Below the pieces are notes generated by a model, which made no database searches, had not been told where the DNA came from, and saw only the letters and a list, made by a program, of their open reading frames with translations. Position numbers and translations under genes: made by a program. Positions 16,785-25,809 of a DNA stretch of 64,000 nucleotides are shown piece by piece. Position 1 is the first letter of the stretch, and every line of letters starts with the position of its first letter. Origin of the DNA: Mycolicibacterium madagascariense. Its GTDB lineage: Bacteria; Actinomycetota; Actinomycetes; Mycobacteriales; Mycobacteriaceae. The DNA lies in NCBI RefSeq assembly GCF_010729665.1, contig NZ_AP022610.1, positions 1,674,001-1,738,000 of the forward strand. The letters are read 5' to 3'.

Positions 16785-18263
16785 TCAGTTCTTGGCCGGG
16801 CTGGCAATGGATTTGACCTGCAGGTACTCCCGGAACCCATCTTCGCCGTGCTCGACGCCGCGACCGCTGATCCCGTAGCCGCCGAACGGGGCGTCGGGCG
16901 AGAGATAGAACGAGTCGTTGATGTTGACCGTGCCCGCCTTCAACCGCTCGGCGACCCACCAGGCCCGGTCCTCGTCACGGGACTGGACGTATCCGGACAG
17001 GCCGTACTCGCTGTTGTTGGCTACCCGCACGGCCTCGTCGTCGTCGCCGTCGTAGCGGATCACGGACAGGACCGGGCCGAAGACCTCGGTCTGAGCGATC
17101 TCGGAATTCTCGTCGACGTCGGCGACGACGGTGGGCTCGAACCAGAATCCCCTGCCGCCGCGATCACCGCGCTTGCCGCCGGCGACGATGCGGGCGCCGG
17201 CCTCGGCTGCGCGGTTGACCAACCCCTCCATGCGCTCGAGCTGTTCGAGTCGGATGATCGGGCCGACCAGGTTGCCCGGGTCTCTCGGATCGCCCCACGG
17301 CAACCCGCTGACGAACGCCTGCAGGCGTCCGACCACGTCGTCGTAGATATCGGCGTGGACGACCATCCGGGTGGCCAGCGCACAACCCTGACCGCTGCTG
17401 TTCATGCACATGGCAACCCCGAGTCCGCAGGCCATGTCCAGGTCGGCGTCGGGCAGCAGCACGTTGGCGGACTTGCCGCCGAGTTCCAGCACCACGTGCC
17501 GGATCCCGACCGCGGCGTTCTGGGCGATGCGCTGTCCGACGGCGGCCGAGCCGGTGAAGTGCAGCAGACCCACCCGCCGATCGGTGGTCAGGGCTTCCCC
17601 GGCAATTGCCTTGTCGGCGGAGCTGATTGCGTTGAAGATACCCGCGGGGATCTCGGTCTGTTCCGCGGCGATCCGAGCCATCAGGGCACCCGTCAGCGGG
17701 GTGTCGGGGGCGCTCTTGAGCACTACCGCGTTGCCGGTCGCCAGCGCGTGGCCGACCTTCCAGATGTTGGTCATGAAGGGTGCGTTCCATGGCGTGATCG
17801 CGCCGACGACTCCGAACGGCTCGTAGCGGACCCGCCGATTGCTCTGCATGCCAAGCAGTTCGTACGGCGGAAGATCGCGTTCCCAATGCCAGGTTCCGAT
17901 GAGCCCGTTGAAGTAGCTCATGTCCTCGATCATGGCGTCGACGTGCGTGGGATGCACTAGCGCCGGCGTGCCCGCCTCGGAGACCAGCACGTGCTTGATC
18001 AGCTCGGATTCGTTGCGCAGCGCGTCCTGAAACTGCTTGAGCACCTTTTGCCGAAACGCGTGGTTGGTGGTCCAGTCGGTGGTGTCGATCGCCGTGACCG
18101 CGGCGTCGACCGCGCGGGTGACGTCCTCGGGCCCCGCGTCGGCGGCGCTCGCGACGACCGTTTCGTCGGCCGGATTGATGACGTCGTAGCGGCGGCCGGA
18201 GGAGGATTCCTCGAACTTGCCGTCGATGAAGAGGCGACCTTCGAGGTCGACGCTGGTTGTCAT
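16785..18263 (-). CDS. NAD(P)-dependent aldehyde dehydrogenase
   Basis: About 492 residues of the ALDH superfamily. Key residues visible: ITPWNAP (cofactor domain), FTGSAAVG, general-base Glu260 in LELGGK, and catalytic Cys294 in SGQGCA. It oxidises an aldehyde to the carboxylate, fitting a P450/alcohol/aldehyde/acid sequence that leads to CoA activation. ATG 18263 is chosen for GGAG 5 nt upstream; a GTG at 18269 overlaps that site. It is divergent from the acyl-CoA dehydrogenase at 18395 across a perfect 18-bp palindrome. A paralogue is at 31829-33316. Confidence 0.95.
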   Translation of the reverse strand: MTTSVDLEGRLFIDGKFEESSSGRRYDVINPADETVVASAADAGPEDVTRAVDAAVTAIDTTDWTTNHAFRQKVLKQFQDALRNESELIKHVLVSEAGTPALVHPTHVDAMIEDMSYFNGLIGTWHWERDLPPYELLGMQSNRRVRYEPFGVVGAITPWNAPFMTNIWKVGHALATGNAVVLKSAPDTPLTGALMARIAAEQTEIPAGIFNAISSADKAIAGEALTTDRRVGLLHFTGSAAVGQRIAQNAAVGIRHVVLELGGKSANVLLPDADLDMACGLGVAMCMNSSGQGCALATRMVVHADIYDDVVGRLQAFVSGLPWGDPRDPGNLVGPIIRLEQLERMEGLVNRAAEAGARIVAGGKRGDRGGRGFWFEPTVVADVDENSEIAQTEVFGPVLSVIRYDGDDDEAVRVANNSEYGLSGYVQSRDEDRAWWVAERLKAGTVNINDSFYLSPDAPFGGYGISGRGVEHGEDGFREYLQVKSIASPAKN

Positions 18264-18331
18264 GGTCACTCCATCACGCTCGATGCTTCACGGGCTTTTT
18301 TCGGCCGCTGTGGTTTCACTCGGGACGAGCC

Positions 18332-18349
18332 GACTATACATGTATAGTC
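18332..18349. promoter_or_regulatory. Perfect 18-bp TetR-type palindrome in divergent promoter
   Basis: GACTATACATGTATAGTC is a perfect palindrome and the best copy of the local operator. It lies between the aldehyde dehydrogenase (start 18263, minus) and the acyl-CoA dehydrogenase (start 18395, plus), so one bound repressor could control both directions. Confidence 0.85.
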
Positions 18350-18394
18350 CGGCTATGTGTGAAGAACTCCACACCCGTTCGAATCGAGGTCAGC

Positions 18395-19569
18395 GTGACA
18401 ACTGTCGACGTCGCCGTCACCGACGCAGATGAAGTCCTGGACGCCTTCGCCGACGCGCTCGACGCGGCCTCGGAACGTTTGGCTCACCTTCGCGAGCCCA
18501 GCGTCGACTCCGATCAACAGAAGGCGTTTTCAGCAGAACTGCTCGGCTGGCTCTACGACGGCGGGTGGGTGCGGTGGGGCTGGCCCGAAGAGGTCGGCGG
18601 CCGCGGTGGTTCGGCCACCATCCGCGGTCAGATCTACGAACGACTGGCATTGTGCGGCCACGTCATTCCGGACCATCTCTACGTCCTCGAGGTGTGCGGA
18701 CCGGCCGTCGTCAACCATGCCCCGACGCTGGCCGCCGAGATACTGCCGGCCGCGCTACGCGGTGAGCGACTGTGTCCCAGGGATTCTCCGAACCGGAGGC
18801 GGGAAGTGACCTCGCTGCGTTGCGTACCAGGGCGGTTGCGGACGCCGATGGCAACTTTCGGGTCTCCGGCCAGAAGATCTGGACCTCCTACGGCTCGCGC
18901 GCCGACGAGATCATGCTGCTGGCCCGCACCGGCACTGCCGAGAGTCGGCACCGCGGTTTGACGATGATGCTCGTCGATCTCGACCAGCCGGGTGTGGAGC
19001 GCAGGCCGATCGCCCTCGCCGCCGGACGCGAGGAACTCGCCGAGATCTTCTTCAGCGACGTTCCCGTCGATCGCGACCGCGTCATTGGAGCGGTGGACGG
19101 CGGGTGGGGGGTGGCGATGGATCTGCTGCAATACGAGCGCGGCAACTACGCCTGGATGCGCATGGCCGCCACCGCAAGTCATCTGCAGGAGATGCTGCAG
19201 TCTGCGAACGTCTCCGGTGCCGACCCGCTGGCCGCGGTTGCCGTGGGCCGGGCATACCTGAGTCTGGCCGCGTTGCGAGCCAGGACGTCGTCGACGTTGC
19301 GCAAGCTCGCGGCCCACGAAGCCGTCGGATCGCAGACCAGTGTCGACAAATTGCTGCTGTCCTCGGCGGAACAGGACGTCCTCGACGCGTCGCTGGCGGT
19401 GTTGGACACCCAGGTCCTGCTCGGTGACGAGCCGCACGACGCCCGATGGCGCGACGAATGGTGGTATTCGCGGGCGTCGTCGGTGTACGGCGGAGCCCGC
19501 GAGATCCAGCACAGCATCATCGCCGACCGCATCCTGGGCCTGCCGAAGGAGGGTTCCGGTGGACGCTGA
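18395..19569 (+). pseudogene. Acyl-CoA dehydrogenase alpha-type subunit, frameshifted
   Basis: Read with one frame change this is a ~392-residue acyl-CoA dehydrogenase similar to the alpha subunit at 30510-31718. The first part runs in frame from GTG 18395 (GAGG upstream) to about 18774. There the expected ERLW-SQGFSEPEAGSD reads ERLC-PRDS, and the coding frame resumes in the next frame as SQGFSEPEAGSD through to LGLPKEGSGGR. One G appears to be missing in ctgtg|tcccag. Both halves are otherwise well conserved, so this is either a recent inactivation or a sequencing error. The beta-type partner overlaps its end at 19559. Confidence 0.85.
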
Positions 19570-20476
19570 CACCCGCGAGCTGCTGGCCGGCTCGATTCGA
19601 GAACTCCTGCGGTCACCAGGCGAAGTGGTGTCCGGACTCGACGAGTTGGGTTGGGCAGAGGTGGTTTCCGACGATCCAGCCGCGGCGATCGAACTGCTCT
19701 TCACCGAGCAGGGTCGCGCGGGTGCGGCGTCGGGGGCCCTCGACCGCATCGTGGTCGACGCGGTTGCCCCCGTGTCCGGGCCGGTGGTCGTCGTACATTC
19801 ATTCGGAAGCGCGACGAGCACGGTGATCGGCGAACGCCTGAACGTCGACGGCGTCGCGCTGGCCGAGCCGGAACCGGGCGCCTGCTACGTCGTCCTCGTC
19901 GGTGACGCGGTGTTCACGGTGCCCGTCGACGACTCGGCCGCGGAGGTCAGGGGTTTCGACCCGGCGTCGCGGCTTCGTCGAGTTCGTCTGAGCGCCAACG
20001 CCTTTCAAGACCACACGGACAATGGGATAGCCGCCACCGCGGCGGCGCGCAGGGCGCTGGCTAGCGAGCTGATCGGCAATGGGCGAGCGATGCTCGGCAT
20101 CGCCGTCGACCAGGTCACCCAGCGTCGGCAATTCGGAAGGCCGATCGGGGCCAATCAGACGCCGCGCCATCGCCTCGCCGACGCATACGTTCAATTGTCG
20201 GCCGCGACCGAACTCGTCCAGATCGCCTGGGCCAGCGGCACCCCGTGGGATGCCACGGTTGCCAAGGCCTACGCCGGCCAGGCCGTCGAGACGACCGCCC
20301 GCGCCTGTCTACAGGTGTGTGGCGCAATGGGTTTGACGGCGGAGCATCCGCTGGGCAACTACGTGAAACGGGCGCGCACCCTGGATGCGCTCCATGGCGG
20401 ATGGCACCATGCGATGCGTGCGCTCGGCGAGGGGCTGCTGACGGCGCGCGCCATTCCGCAGGGGGTACGAGTGTGA
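19559..20476 (+). CDS. Acyl-CoA dehydrogenase beta-type subunit
   Basis: A 305-residue acyl-CoA dehydrogenase relative that lacks most of the FAD-contact motifs and keeps the C-terminal helical domain (VTQRRQFGRPIGANQTPRH, CLQVCGAMGLTAEH). This fits the catalytically incomplete partner of alpha2-beta2 dehydrogenases known from steroid side-chain oxidation. GTG 19559 overlaps the alpha gene's stop by 11 nt, with GAAGGAGGG upstream, and its own stop overlaps the next crotonase start (GTGA). Paralogous beta genes are at 29524-30513 and 40920-42065. If the alpha frameshift is real, this subunit may be orphaned. Confidence 0.87.
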   Translation: MDADTRELLAGSIRELLRSPGEVVSGLDELGWAEVVSDDPAAAIELLFTEQGRAGAASGALDRIVVDAVAPVSGPVVVVHSFGSATSTVIGERLNVDGVALAEPEPGACYVVLVGDAVFTVPVDDSAAEVRGFDPASRLRRVRLSANAFQDHTDNGIAATAAARRALASELIGNGRAMLGIAVDQVTQRRQFGRPIGANQTPRHRLADAYVQLSAATELVQIAWASGTPWDATVAKAYAGQAVETTARACLQVCGAMGLTAEHPLGNYVKRARTLDALHGGWHHAMRALGEGLLTARAIPQGVRV

Positions 20477-21282
20477 GCGACGCAGATGAACCGCATGCCA
20501 TCTTCGAGACGATCGGCAAGGGGATCGCTCGTCTGCGGATCAACCGTCCGGACCGGCTTGGCGCCTACACCCCGCGGATGTGCGCCGAGATGCTCGACGG
20601 CATCCGGCGATTCCGCTTGGACGACGCGCTGCGGGTGCTCATCCTCACCGGTTCGGGCCGCGGCTTTTGCGCCGGTGGCGACGTCTCGCCCGACGCGGGC
20701 TTCGCCGACGACCTCACCAAGCAGGTGGGGCGCGCACGCGAACTGCGCGAGGACTCGCACGCGGTCATCACGGCCCTGACCAAGCTCGACAAACCGGTGC
20801 TGTGTGCGGTCAACGGGATCGCCGTCAACGGCGGACTCGCCTTCGCGCTCGCCTGTGATCTGCGGATCGTGGCGGAGAGCGCCCGACTCGGTGACACCAG
20901 CGGCCGGGCCGGTCTGCTGCCTGACGAGGGCGGTGCCTGGCTGTTTCCCCGGGCCATGGGTTATGACAGGGCATTTCGCATGGTGGCGCTGTCGGAGATC
21001 TACGACTCCGCTACCGCGTCGACCCTCGGATTGGCCACCGAGGTCGTGCCCGACGCCGAATTGGAGTCGCGCTCCATCGAGCTCGCCGAGCGGTTCGTGG
21101 CTGCCGCACCGCTGGCGGTTCGGGCCGTCAAGACCATGATGCGACGCGGTCTGGAATCCACCCTGGACTCCTCGCTCGGGGATGCCCAGCAGGCGGTGCT
21201 CTGGGTCGGACCCAGCGATGACGCGCAGGAGGGCAAGGCGGCGTTCCTGGAGCGACGCGCTCCGAAGTTCACTGGTCACTAG
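20473..21282 (+). CDS. Crotonase-superfamily protein (EchA-like)
   Basis: A 269-residue crotonase. FCAGGD (65-70) and CAVNGIAVNGGLA (111-123) form the oxyanion hole. The positions of the hydratase glutamates are Ala123 and Ser143, so neither is retained, although acidic residues lie close by (Asp141 and DEGG at 151). It may be a hydratase with a shifted base, an isomerase or a ring-opening hydrolase. GTG 20473 is translationally coupled to the dehydrogenase by a 4-nt GTGA overlap. It is the last gene before the operator at 21319. Confidence 0.88.
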   Translation: MSDADEPHAIFETIGKGIARLRINRPDRLGAYTPRMCAEMLDGIRRFRLDDALRVLILTGSGRGFCAGGDVSPDAGFADDLTKQVGRARELREDSHAVITALTKLDKPVLCAVNGIAVNGGLAFALACDLRIVAESARLGDTSGRAGLLPDEGGAWLFPRAMGYDRAFRMVALSEIYDSATASTLGLATEVVPDAELESRSIELAERFVAAAPLAVRAVKTMMRRGLESTLDSSLGDAQQAVLWVGPSDDAQEGKAAFLERRAPKFTGH

Positions 21283-21318
21283 GGAAAACGAATCGACTGA
21301 ACGTTCTCCGACACTCAG

Positions 21319-21332
21319 CTATACATGTATAG
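21319..21332. promoter_or_regulatory. TetR-type operator, perfect 14-bp palindrome CTATACATGTATAG
   Basis: Identical in its core to the site at 18332 and placed 25 bp upstream of GTG 21358. An ATG inside the palindrome is in frame with the amidohydrolase, but the GTG with its ribosome site is the better start. Confidence 0.8.
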
Positions 21333-21357
21333 TCAGCCCCAAGGAAAGGACAACACC

Positions 21358-22566
21358 GTGGCACTCATCGAAAACAGCGTCGGCGAACTTCCCTATCGGC
21401 TGACCGACTTCGACCAACACTCCTACGAGGCCGAGGACTGCTTTTCGCGGTTCATGCCGAAGGCAAAGCTCGACACCGCCGTGCGCACCATCATCGCGCC
21501 GAGCGGGCGAAAGATGTTGCTCGCCAACGATCGCCTCGTCACCGCACTCGAAAACGACATGGATCAGGCCTACGTCCCGGGCTCACTGGTGGAGATGCTG
21601 AAGCAGCGCGCATCCGGCGATGCCACCGACGCCGACCGGTTCTATGAACCAATGCAGATCGAGTACCTGGACAAGGAGGCGCGCCTCAAGCAACTCGACG
21701 AGCAGCAGATCGAGCGGACCATCATGTATCCGGGTGGCTGGGCACTGTTCGCCGAGCAGTACCTGACGGGGATCGAGCCCCTGTATGACAACCTCGAGTC
21801 GTTCAACAAGTGGATCGACGAGGACTGGGGTTTCGCGCACCAGGACCGCATCTACGCTCCGGCGATGCTGTCCTTCCGCGACCTCGACCGTGCCGTCGAG
21901 GAACTCGAGCGCGTCCTGAACGCCGGCGCCCGATTCATCGTGCTGCCCGCTGGCCCGGCCTACGGCCGCTCACCCGGCGACCCGTACTTCGATCCGATCT
22001 GGTCGCGCATCAACGAAGCCAGGGCCGTGGTGTGCTACCACATCTCTGAATTCCACTACCAGGACAACGTCGCCTCCCACTGGGGTTGGGAACTGAAGCC
22101 GCCGTTCCAGTTCTCGGCGTGGCAGTGGCAGAACACCTACGGTGAGCGCCCAATTACGGATACGTTGTCGGCCTTGATCTTCGACAACGTCTTCGGGCGC
22201 TTCCCGAACATCAAGGTGCTCGTCAGCGAGTTCGGTGCGGAATGGGTACCGCACTTCATCCGTCACATGGACAAGAGCCGCGGCATGGCTCGGGGCGGCC
22301 CGTGGCTGGGCGGACAGCTCACCGAGCGGCCCAGCACGATCTTCAAGAGACACGTCCGGGTGGTGCCCTACCCGGAGGACGACACCATCGGCCTCATCGA
22401 GAAGCTTGGCTCCACCGAGACCCTGCTGATGGGGTCGGATTGGCCGCACGCCGAGGGTCTGCGCGAGCCCGCCGACTTCTGGAACAAGGTCGACGGCCTC
22501 GACGACGAGACCAAGCGCCTCTTCCTCCGCGAGAACGGCATGAAACTCAGCAGCGGTATCGTCTAA
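21358..22566 (+). CDS. Metal-dependent amidohydrolase (amidohydrolase_2)
   Basis: A 402-residue TIM-barrel protein of the same family as 5035-6174 and 51291-52526. The first metal motif is FDQHSYE (residues ~18-24), a DxHxxE form instead of HxH. CYHISEFHY carries candidate metal His residues, and MGSDWPHAEG supplies the C-terminal Asp. GTG 21358 follows AAGGAAAGGA. It opens a five-gene operon ending at 26642 with a DUF35 protein, an aldolase, a CoA ligase and a hotdog protein. The role is probably hydrolytic or decarboxylating within that branch. Confidence 0.87.
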   Translation: MALIENSVGELPYRLTDFDQHSYEAEDCFSRFMPKAKLDTAVRTIIAPSGRKMLLANDRLVTALENDMDQAYVPGSLVEMLKQRASGDATDADRFYEPMQIEYLDKEARLKQLDEQQIERTIMYPGGWALFAEQYLTGIEPLYDNLESFNKWIDEDWGFAHQDRIYAPAMLSFRDLDRAVEELERVLNAGARFIVLPAGPAYGRSPGDPYFDPIWSRINEARAVVCYHISEFHYQDNVASHWGWELKPPFQFSAWQWQNTYGERPITDTLSALIFDNVFGRFPNIKVLVSEFGAEWVPHFIRHMDKSRGMARGGPWLGGQLTERPSTIFKRHVRVVPYPEDDTIGLIEKLGSTETLLMGSDWPHAEGLREPADFWNKVDGLDDETKRLFLRENGMKLSSGIV

Positions 22567-22568
22567 CC

Positions 22569-23036
22569 GTGACCGGGCATCGTCGCGAAGAGCCATACCC
22601 GTCCAATGGTGAACTGGTGCAGCGCTTTCCGGGAGAGCCGATCACGCATGACAACGCGGCGCACTACCGTGGTCGGTTGCGCAAGCAGCTACTCGTGAAC
22701 CGCTGCGACGATTGCGCGATCTGGCATGCCCCGCCAAAGCCGGTGTGCCCCGAGTGCTGGTCGGCGAACGTCACCGCCACCCCGGTCACCGGCAACGGCG
22801 AAATCTTCATGAACGTCTTTCTCCACCAGGGTCCCCCCGCTCCAGGCGTCGACTATTCGACTCCGTATCCGGTGGTGACCGTGGAGCTGGAAGAGCAGGT
22901 GGGACTGCGGTTTACCGCGACCGTGGCCGACGCAGACAACGACGACATCCGGATTGGTCAGGCCGTGCGCCTCGACTGGCGGGAGCGAAACGGTGCGCCG
23001 ATGCCGGTCTTCGTCCTGGCCGGAGCCGGCGCGTGA
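22569..23036 (+). CDS. DUF35 OB-fold protein with zinc ribbon (aldolase/thiolase partner)
   Basis: 155 residues: a rubredoxin-like zinc ribbon with Cys46, Cys49, Cys60 and Cys63, then an OB-fold ending in a beta-rich segment. DUF35 proteins form obligate complexes with thiolase-like proteins. In mycobacterial cholesterol degradation the DUF35 domain of ChsH2 binds the aldolase Ltp2. GTG 22569 lies 2 nt after the amidohydrolase stop and its stop overlaps the next start (GTGA), so equal expression with the thiolase-like gene is expected. Confidence 0.9.
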   Translation: MTGHRREEPYPSNGELVQRFPGEPITHDNAAHYRGRLRKQLLVNRCDDCAIWHAPPKPVCPECWSANVTATPVTGNGEIFMNVFLHQGPPAPGVDYSTPYPVVTVELEEQVGLRFTATVADADNDDIRIGQAVRLDWRERNGAPMPVFVLAGAGA

Positions 23037-24208
23037 GCAACTCGTCGCGCAATCCCATGAAGGACCACGTGGCCATCGCCGGTGCCTCGACCACCGGTTT
23101 CGTCGCGAGCAATCTCGAACGCAGTCAGACCTCGCTGGCCGCAGAGGCGTGCATCGACGTGATCCGGAAGTGCGGACTCACTGCGGCCGACGTCGACGGA
23201 CTGTGCGGCAGTTGGCCGAACGCGGAGATCCTGCAGGCAGCGCTGGGGCTACCGGAAATAACTTGGTCGGGTAATCCGACGATTCCGATGGTCGACCACG
23301 TCGCGACGGCTGCTGCGGCCGTTCACAGTGGGCTTTGCGAGGTGGCGCTGGTGTACCACGCCGCCTACCGCTCGGCGTGGAATACCACCTCCTCGCTCAA
23401 GGACCCGTTCCGCCGCATTGCCACTCCTGGTCTATCGGATCCACACCCCGGGCCGGAGTCGGTCGCCGCTGCGGTGGGCTATACCGCGTGGGCATCGCGG
23501 TACATGTACGAGTACGGGGCGACCAGTGAGGACTTCGGGCTGGTCGCCATCAACGACCGGACCAACGCGGCCCGCAATCCCGCTGCGGCCAAGCGTGATC
23601 CGATGACGATGGAGGACTACCTCGCCTCTCGGATGATCCGCTGGCCGCTGCGTTTGCTCGACATGGACGTGCCGGTGGACGGCGCCGACGCCTTCATCGT
23701 CACGACGACCGAACGGGCCCGCGATCTGCCGCTGCCGCCGGTGCTGATCAACGCCGCGGTGCTCGGACAGGTCGCACACAATGAAGAGGACCAGACCGTC
23801 AGCCTGCGTCACCACGGTCAGCAGGTGGTGGTCGACACGTTGAAGCGCAAGGGCGACTTCTGGATCGACGACGTCGACGTCTACTTCCCCTACGACGGTT
23901 TCACCCCCATCACGCTGAATTGGATCGAGAACGCGGGGTGGTGCAAGCCGGGAGAGGCGGGCGACTTCCTTCGGGAGCACTGGGTTCCGGAAGAGAAGCG
24001 CGCGTTGATCAACGGCCGGATTCCGATCAACCCGCACGGTGGGTCGCTGTCCGAAGGCGCGACGCAGGGTTCCGGTCACGTCCGCGAGGCCGTCCATCAA
24101 CTCCAGGGGCTCGCCGGCGACCGTCAGGTGCCCGATGCGCGCACGGCGCTGGTCACCGCGGGCGGATTCTTCTTCAATGCCCAAGGCCTGACATTGCACA
24201 CGGGTTGA
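23033..24208 (+). CDS. Ltp2-like thiolase-fold aldolase
   Basis: A 391-residue thiolase-superfamily protein (ATG 23057 is an alternative start). The Cys of the first thiolase loop is not seen; that region reads GNPTIPMVDHVATAAAAVH. The C-terminal half has FPYDGFTPITLNWIENAGWC and INPHGGSLSEGATQGSG in place of the GHP loop. This matches the Ltp2 class, which performs retro-aldol release of a short acyl-CoA from a tertiary hydroxyacyl-CoA. Coupling to the DUF35 gene by a GTGA overlap supports that assignment. A relative is at 56827-58017. Confidence 0.87.
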   Translation: MSNSSRNPMKDHVAIAGASTTGFVASNLERSQTSLAAEACIDVIRKCGLTAADVDGLCGSWPNAEILQAALGLPEITWSGNPTIPMVDHVATAAAAVHSGLCEVALVYHAAYRSAWNTTSSLKDPFRRIATPGLSDPHPGPESVAAAVGYTAWASRYMYEYGATSEDFGLVAINDRTNAARNPAAAKRDPMTMEDYLASRMIRWPLRLLDMDVPVDGADAFIVTTTERARDLPLPPVLINAAVLGQVAHNEEDQTVSLRHHGQQVVVDTLKRKGDFWIDDVDVYFPYDGFTPITLNWIENAGWCKPGEAGDFLREHWVPEEKRALINGRIPINPHGGSLSEGATQGSGHVREAVHQLQGLAGDRQVPDARTALVTAGGFFFNAQGLTLHTG

Positions 24209-24216
24209 GTCGGCAG

Positions 24217-25809
24217 ATGTCGGAGACCGTCCTGGACATGTTCCGCCGCAACGTCACCGACGCTCCGGACAGCCCGATGCTGGCATACTTCGACGGCGTC
24301 CTGACGGTGGGGGACGTCGACCGGGTCTCCAATGCATTGGCCGTGGCGCTGACCGACGGTGGCTTCACCCGCGGTGACCGTCTGGCGCTGTACCTGCAGA
24401 ACGTTCCGCAGTACGTCATCGCGTTGATTGCAGCGTGGAAGCTGGGCGGCATCGCGGTCGCCATCAATCCGATGCTGACTCCGCGCGAGATCGACAAGCT
24501 GATCGCCGACTCGACCCCGACGACGTTCCTCGCGCTGAGCGAACTGTATTCCGACGATCTCGCCACGACTCTCGATCGATCGTCGGTGACGCGGGTGATC
24601 ACCACGAGTGCTGTCGACTTTCAGCATGCGAACGACGCTCGCGTCCTTCCCGCCGAACGGCTTTCGACTCCGGTGGGTACCGACGACCTCACCGATCTCG
24701 TCGACCATTTCGACGGCCAGACGCCTGAAGTCCTGATGGTCACGCCCGACGACGTCGCCGTCATCACCTACACCTCTGGCACCACCGGTGTGCCCAAGGG
24801 TGCGATGAACACTCACCACAACGTGGCGACCGGCGGGTCGGCCTACCGCGACTGGTTCGGTCTCGGTGCCGACGACGTCATTCTCGGGGTGGCCCCGCTG
24901 TTCCATGTCACCGGACTGTCCGGGCACATCGCGGTTGCGATCGCCGCGCGCGCGTCACTGGTGCTGTCCTACCGCTTCGACATCGGCGTGACACTCGACA
25001 TGATCCGTGCGTACGCGCCGACCTTCACCGTCGGTGCCATCACGGTCTTCATCGCTCTGGCCAATTCGGCTGACGTCACGAACGACGCGCTGTCGTCGCT
25101 GGCGACGATCGCCTCGGGCGGTGCCCCGATCCCAGCCGCCACGGTGGAGCGCTTCGAGACTCGCTTTGGCGTGTACGTCCACAACGTCTACGGGATGACC
25201 GAGACGACGTCGCCGGTCCTGAGCGTGCCGATGGGCACGAGGGCGCCGGTGGGTGCGGAGACCGAGGCGCTGTCCGTCGGCGTCCCGGTGCTGAGCGCCG
25301 AGGTGCGCGTGGTCGACGAGACAGGTGCGGCGCTGCCGGCCGGGCAGCTCGGCGAGCTCGCGGTACGCGGACCTCAGATCGTTCCGGGCTACTGGCGCAA
25401 CGAGATCGAGACCTCCGCCGCGATCAAGGGCGGCTGGCTGCTGACGGGTGACGTCGGCTACGTCGACGACGACGGCTGGTACTACCTCGTCGACCGCAAG
25501 AAGGACATGATCGTCGTGAGCGGCTACAAGGTGTGGCCGCGGGAGGTAGAGGACGTGCTGTACACCCACGACGCCATTCTCGAAGCTGGCGTGGTGGGCA
25601 TACCCGATCCTTACCGCGGTGAGACGGTGAAGGCGTATGTCTCTCTGCGCGATGGCTTTACGGTGGAGCCGCACGAGCTGGTCGACTTCTGCCGGGCTCG
25701 GATGGCCGCCTACAAGTATCCGCGCGAAGTGGAGATCGTCGACGTGATTCCGAAGACCGCGACCGGAAAGATCCTGCGGCGCAGTCTGCGGGACGGGGTC
25801 AGCCGATGA
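24217..25809 (+). CDS. Acyl-CoA synthetase / CoA ligase
   Basis: A 530-residue ANL ligase: YTSGTTGVPKGAMNTHHN (P-loop, ~186-203), YGMTETTS (A5), TGDVGYVDDDG (A7), KKDMIVVSGYKVWPREVE (A8) and TGKILRR with the terminal catalytic Lys. It makes an acyl-CoA from a pathway carboxylate. ATG 24217 lies 8 nt after the aldolase stop and its end overlaps the next gene by ATGA. It belongs to the operon that starts at 21358, presumably supplying or recycling an acyl-CoA for the aldolase branch. Confidence 0.93.
   Translation: MSETVLDMFRRNVTDAPDSPMLAYFDGVLTVGDVDRVSNALAVALTDGGFTRGDRLALYLQNVPQYVIALIAAWKLGGIAVAINPMLTPREIDKLIADSTPTTFLALSELYSDDLATTLDRSSVTRVITTSAVDFQHANDARVLPAERLSTPVGTDDLTDLVDHFDGQTPEVLMVTPDDVAVITYTSGTTGVPKGAMNTHHNVATGGSAYRDWFGLGADDVILGVAPLFHVTGLSGHIAVAIAARASLVLSYRFDIGVTLDMIRAYAPTFTVGAITVFIALANSADVTNDALSSLATIASGGAPIPAATVERFETRFGVYVHNVYGMTETTSPVLSVPMGTRAPVGAETEALSVGVPVLSAEVRVVDETGAALPAGQLGELAVRGPQIVPGYWRNEIETSAAIKGGWLLTGDVGYVDDDGWYYLVDRKKDMIVVSGYKVWPREVEDVLYTHDAILEAGVVGIPDPYRGETVKAYVSLRDGFTVEPHELVDFCRARMAAYKYPREVEIVDVIPKTATGKILRRSLRDGVSR

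Noticed and set aside
18395..19569. Programmed ribosomal frameshift in the acyl-CoA dehydrogenase
   Set aside because: No slippery heptamer or obvious stimulatory structure at 18774, and homologous genes in the window are uninterrupted. A plain indel is simpler.
21325..21357. ATG within the 21319 palindrome as the amidohydrolase start
   Set aside because: It lies inside the operator and lacks a ribosome site. GTG 21358 has AAGGAAAGGA upstream and gives the expected N-terminus.
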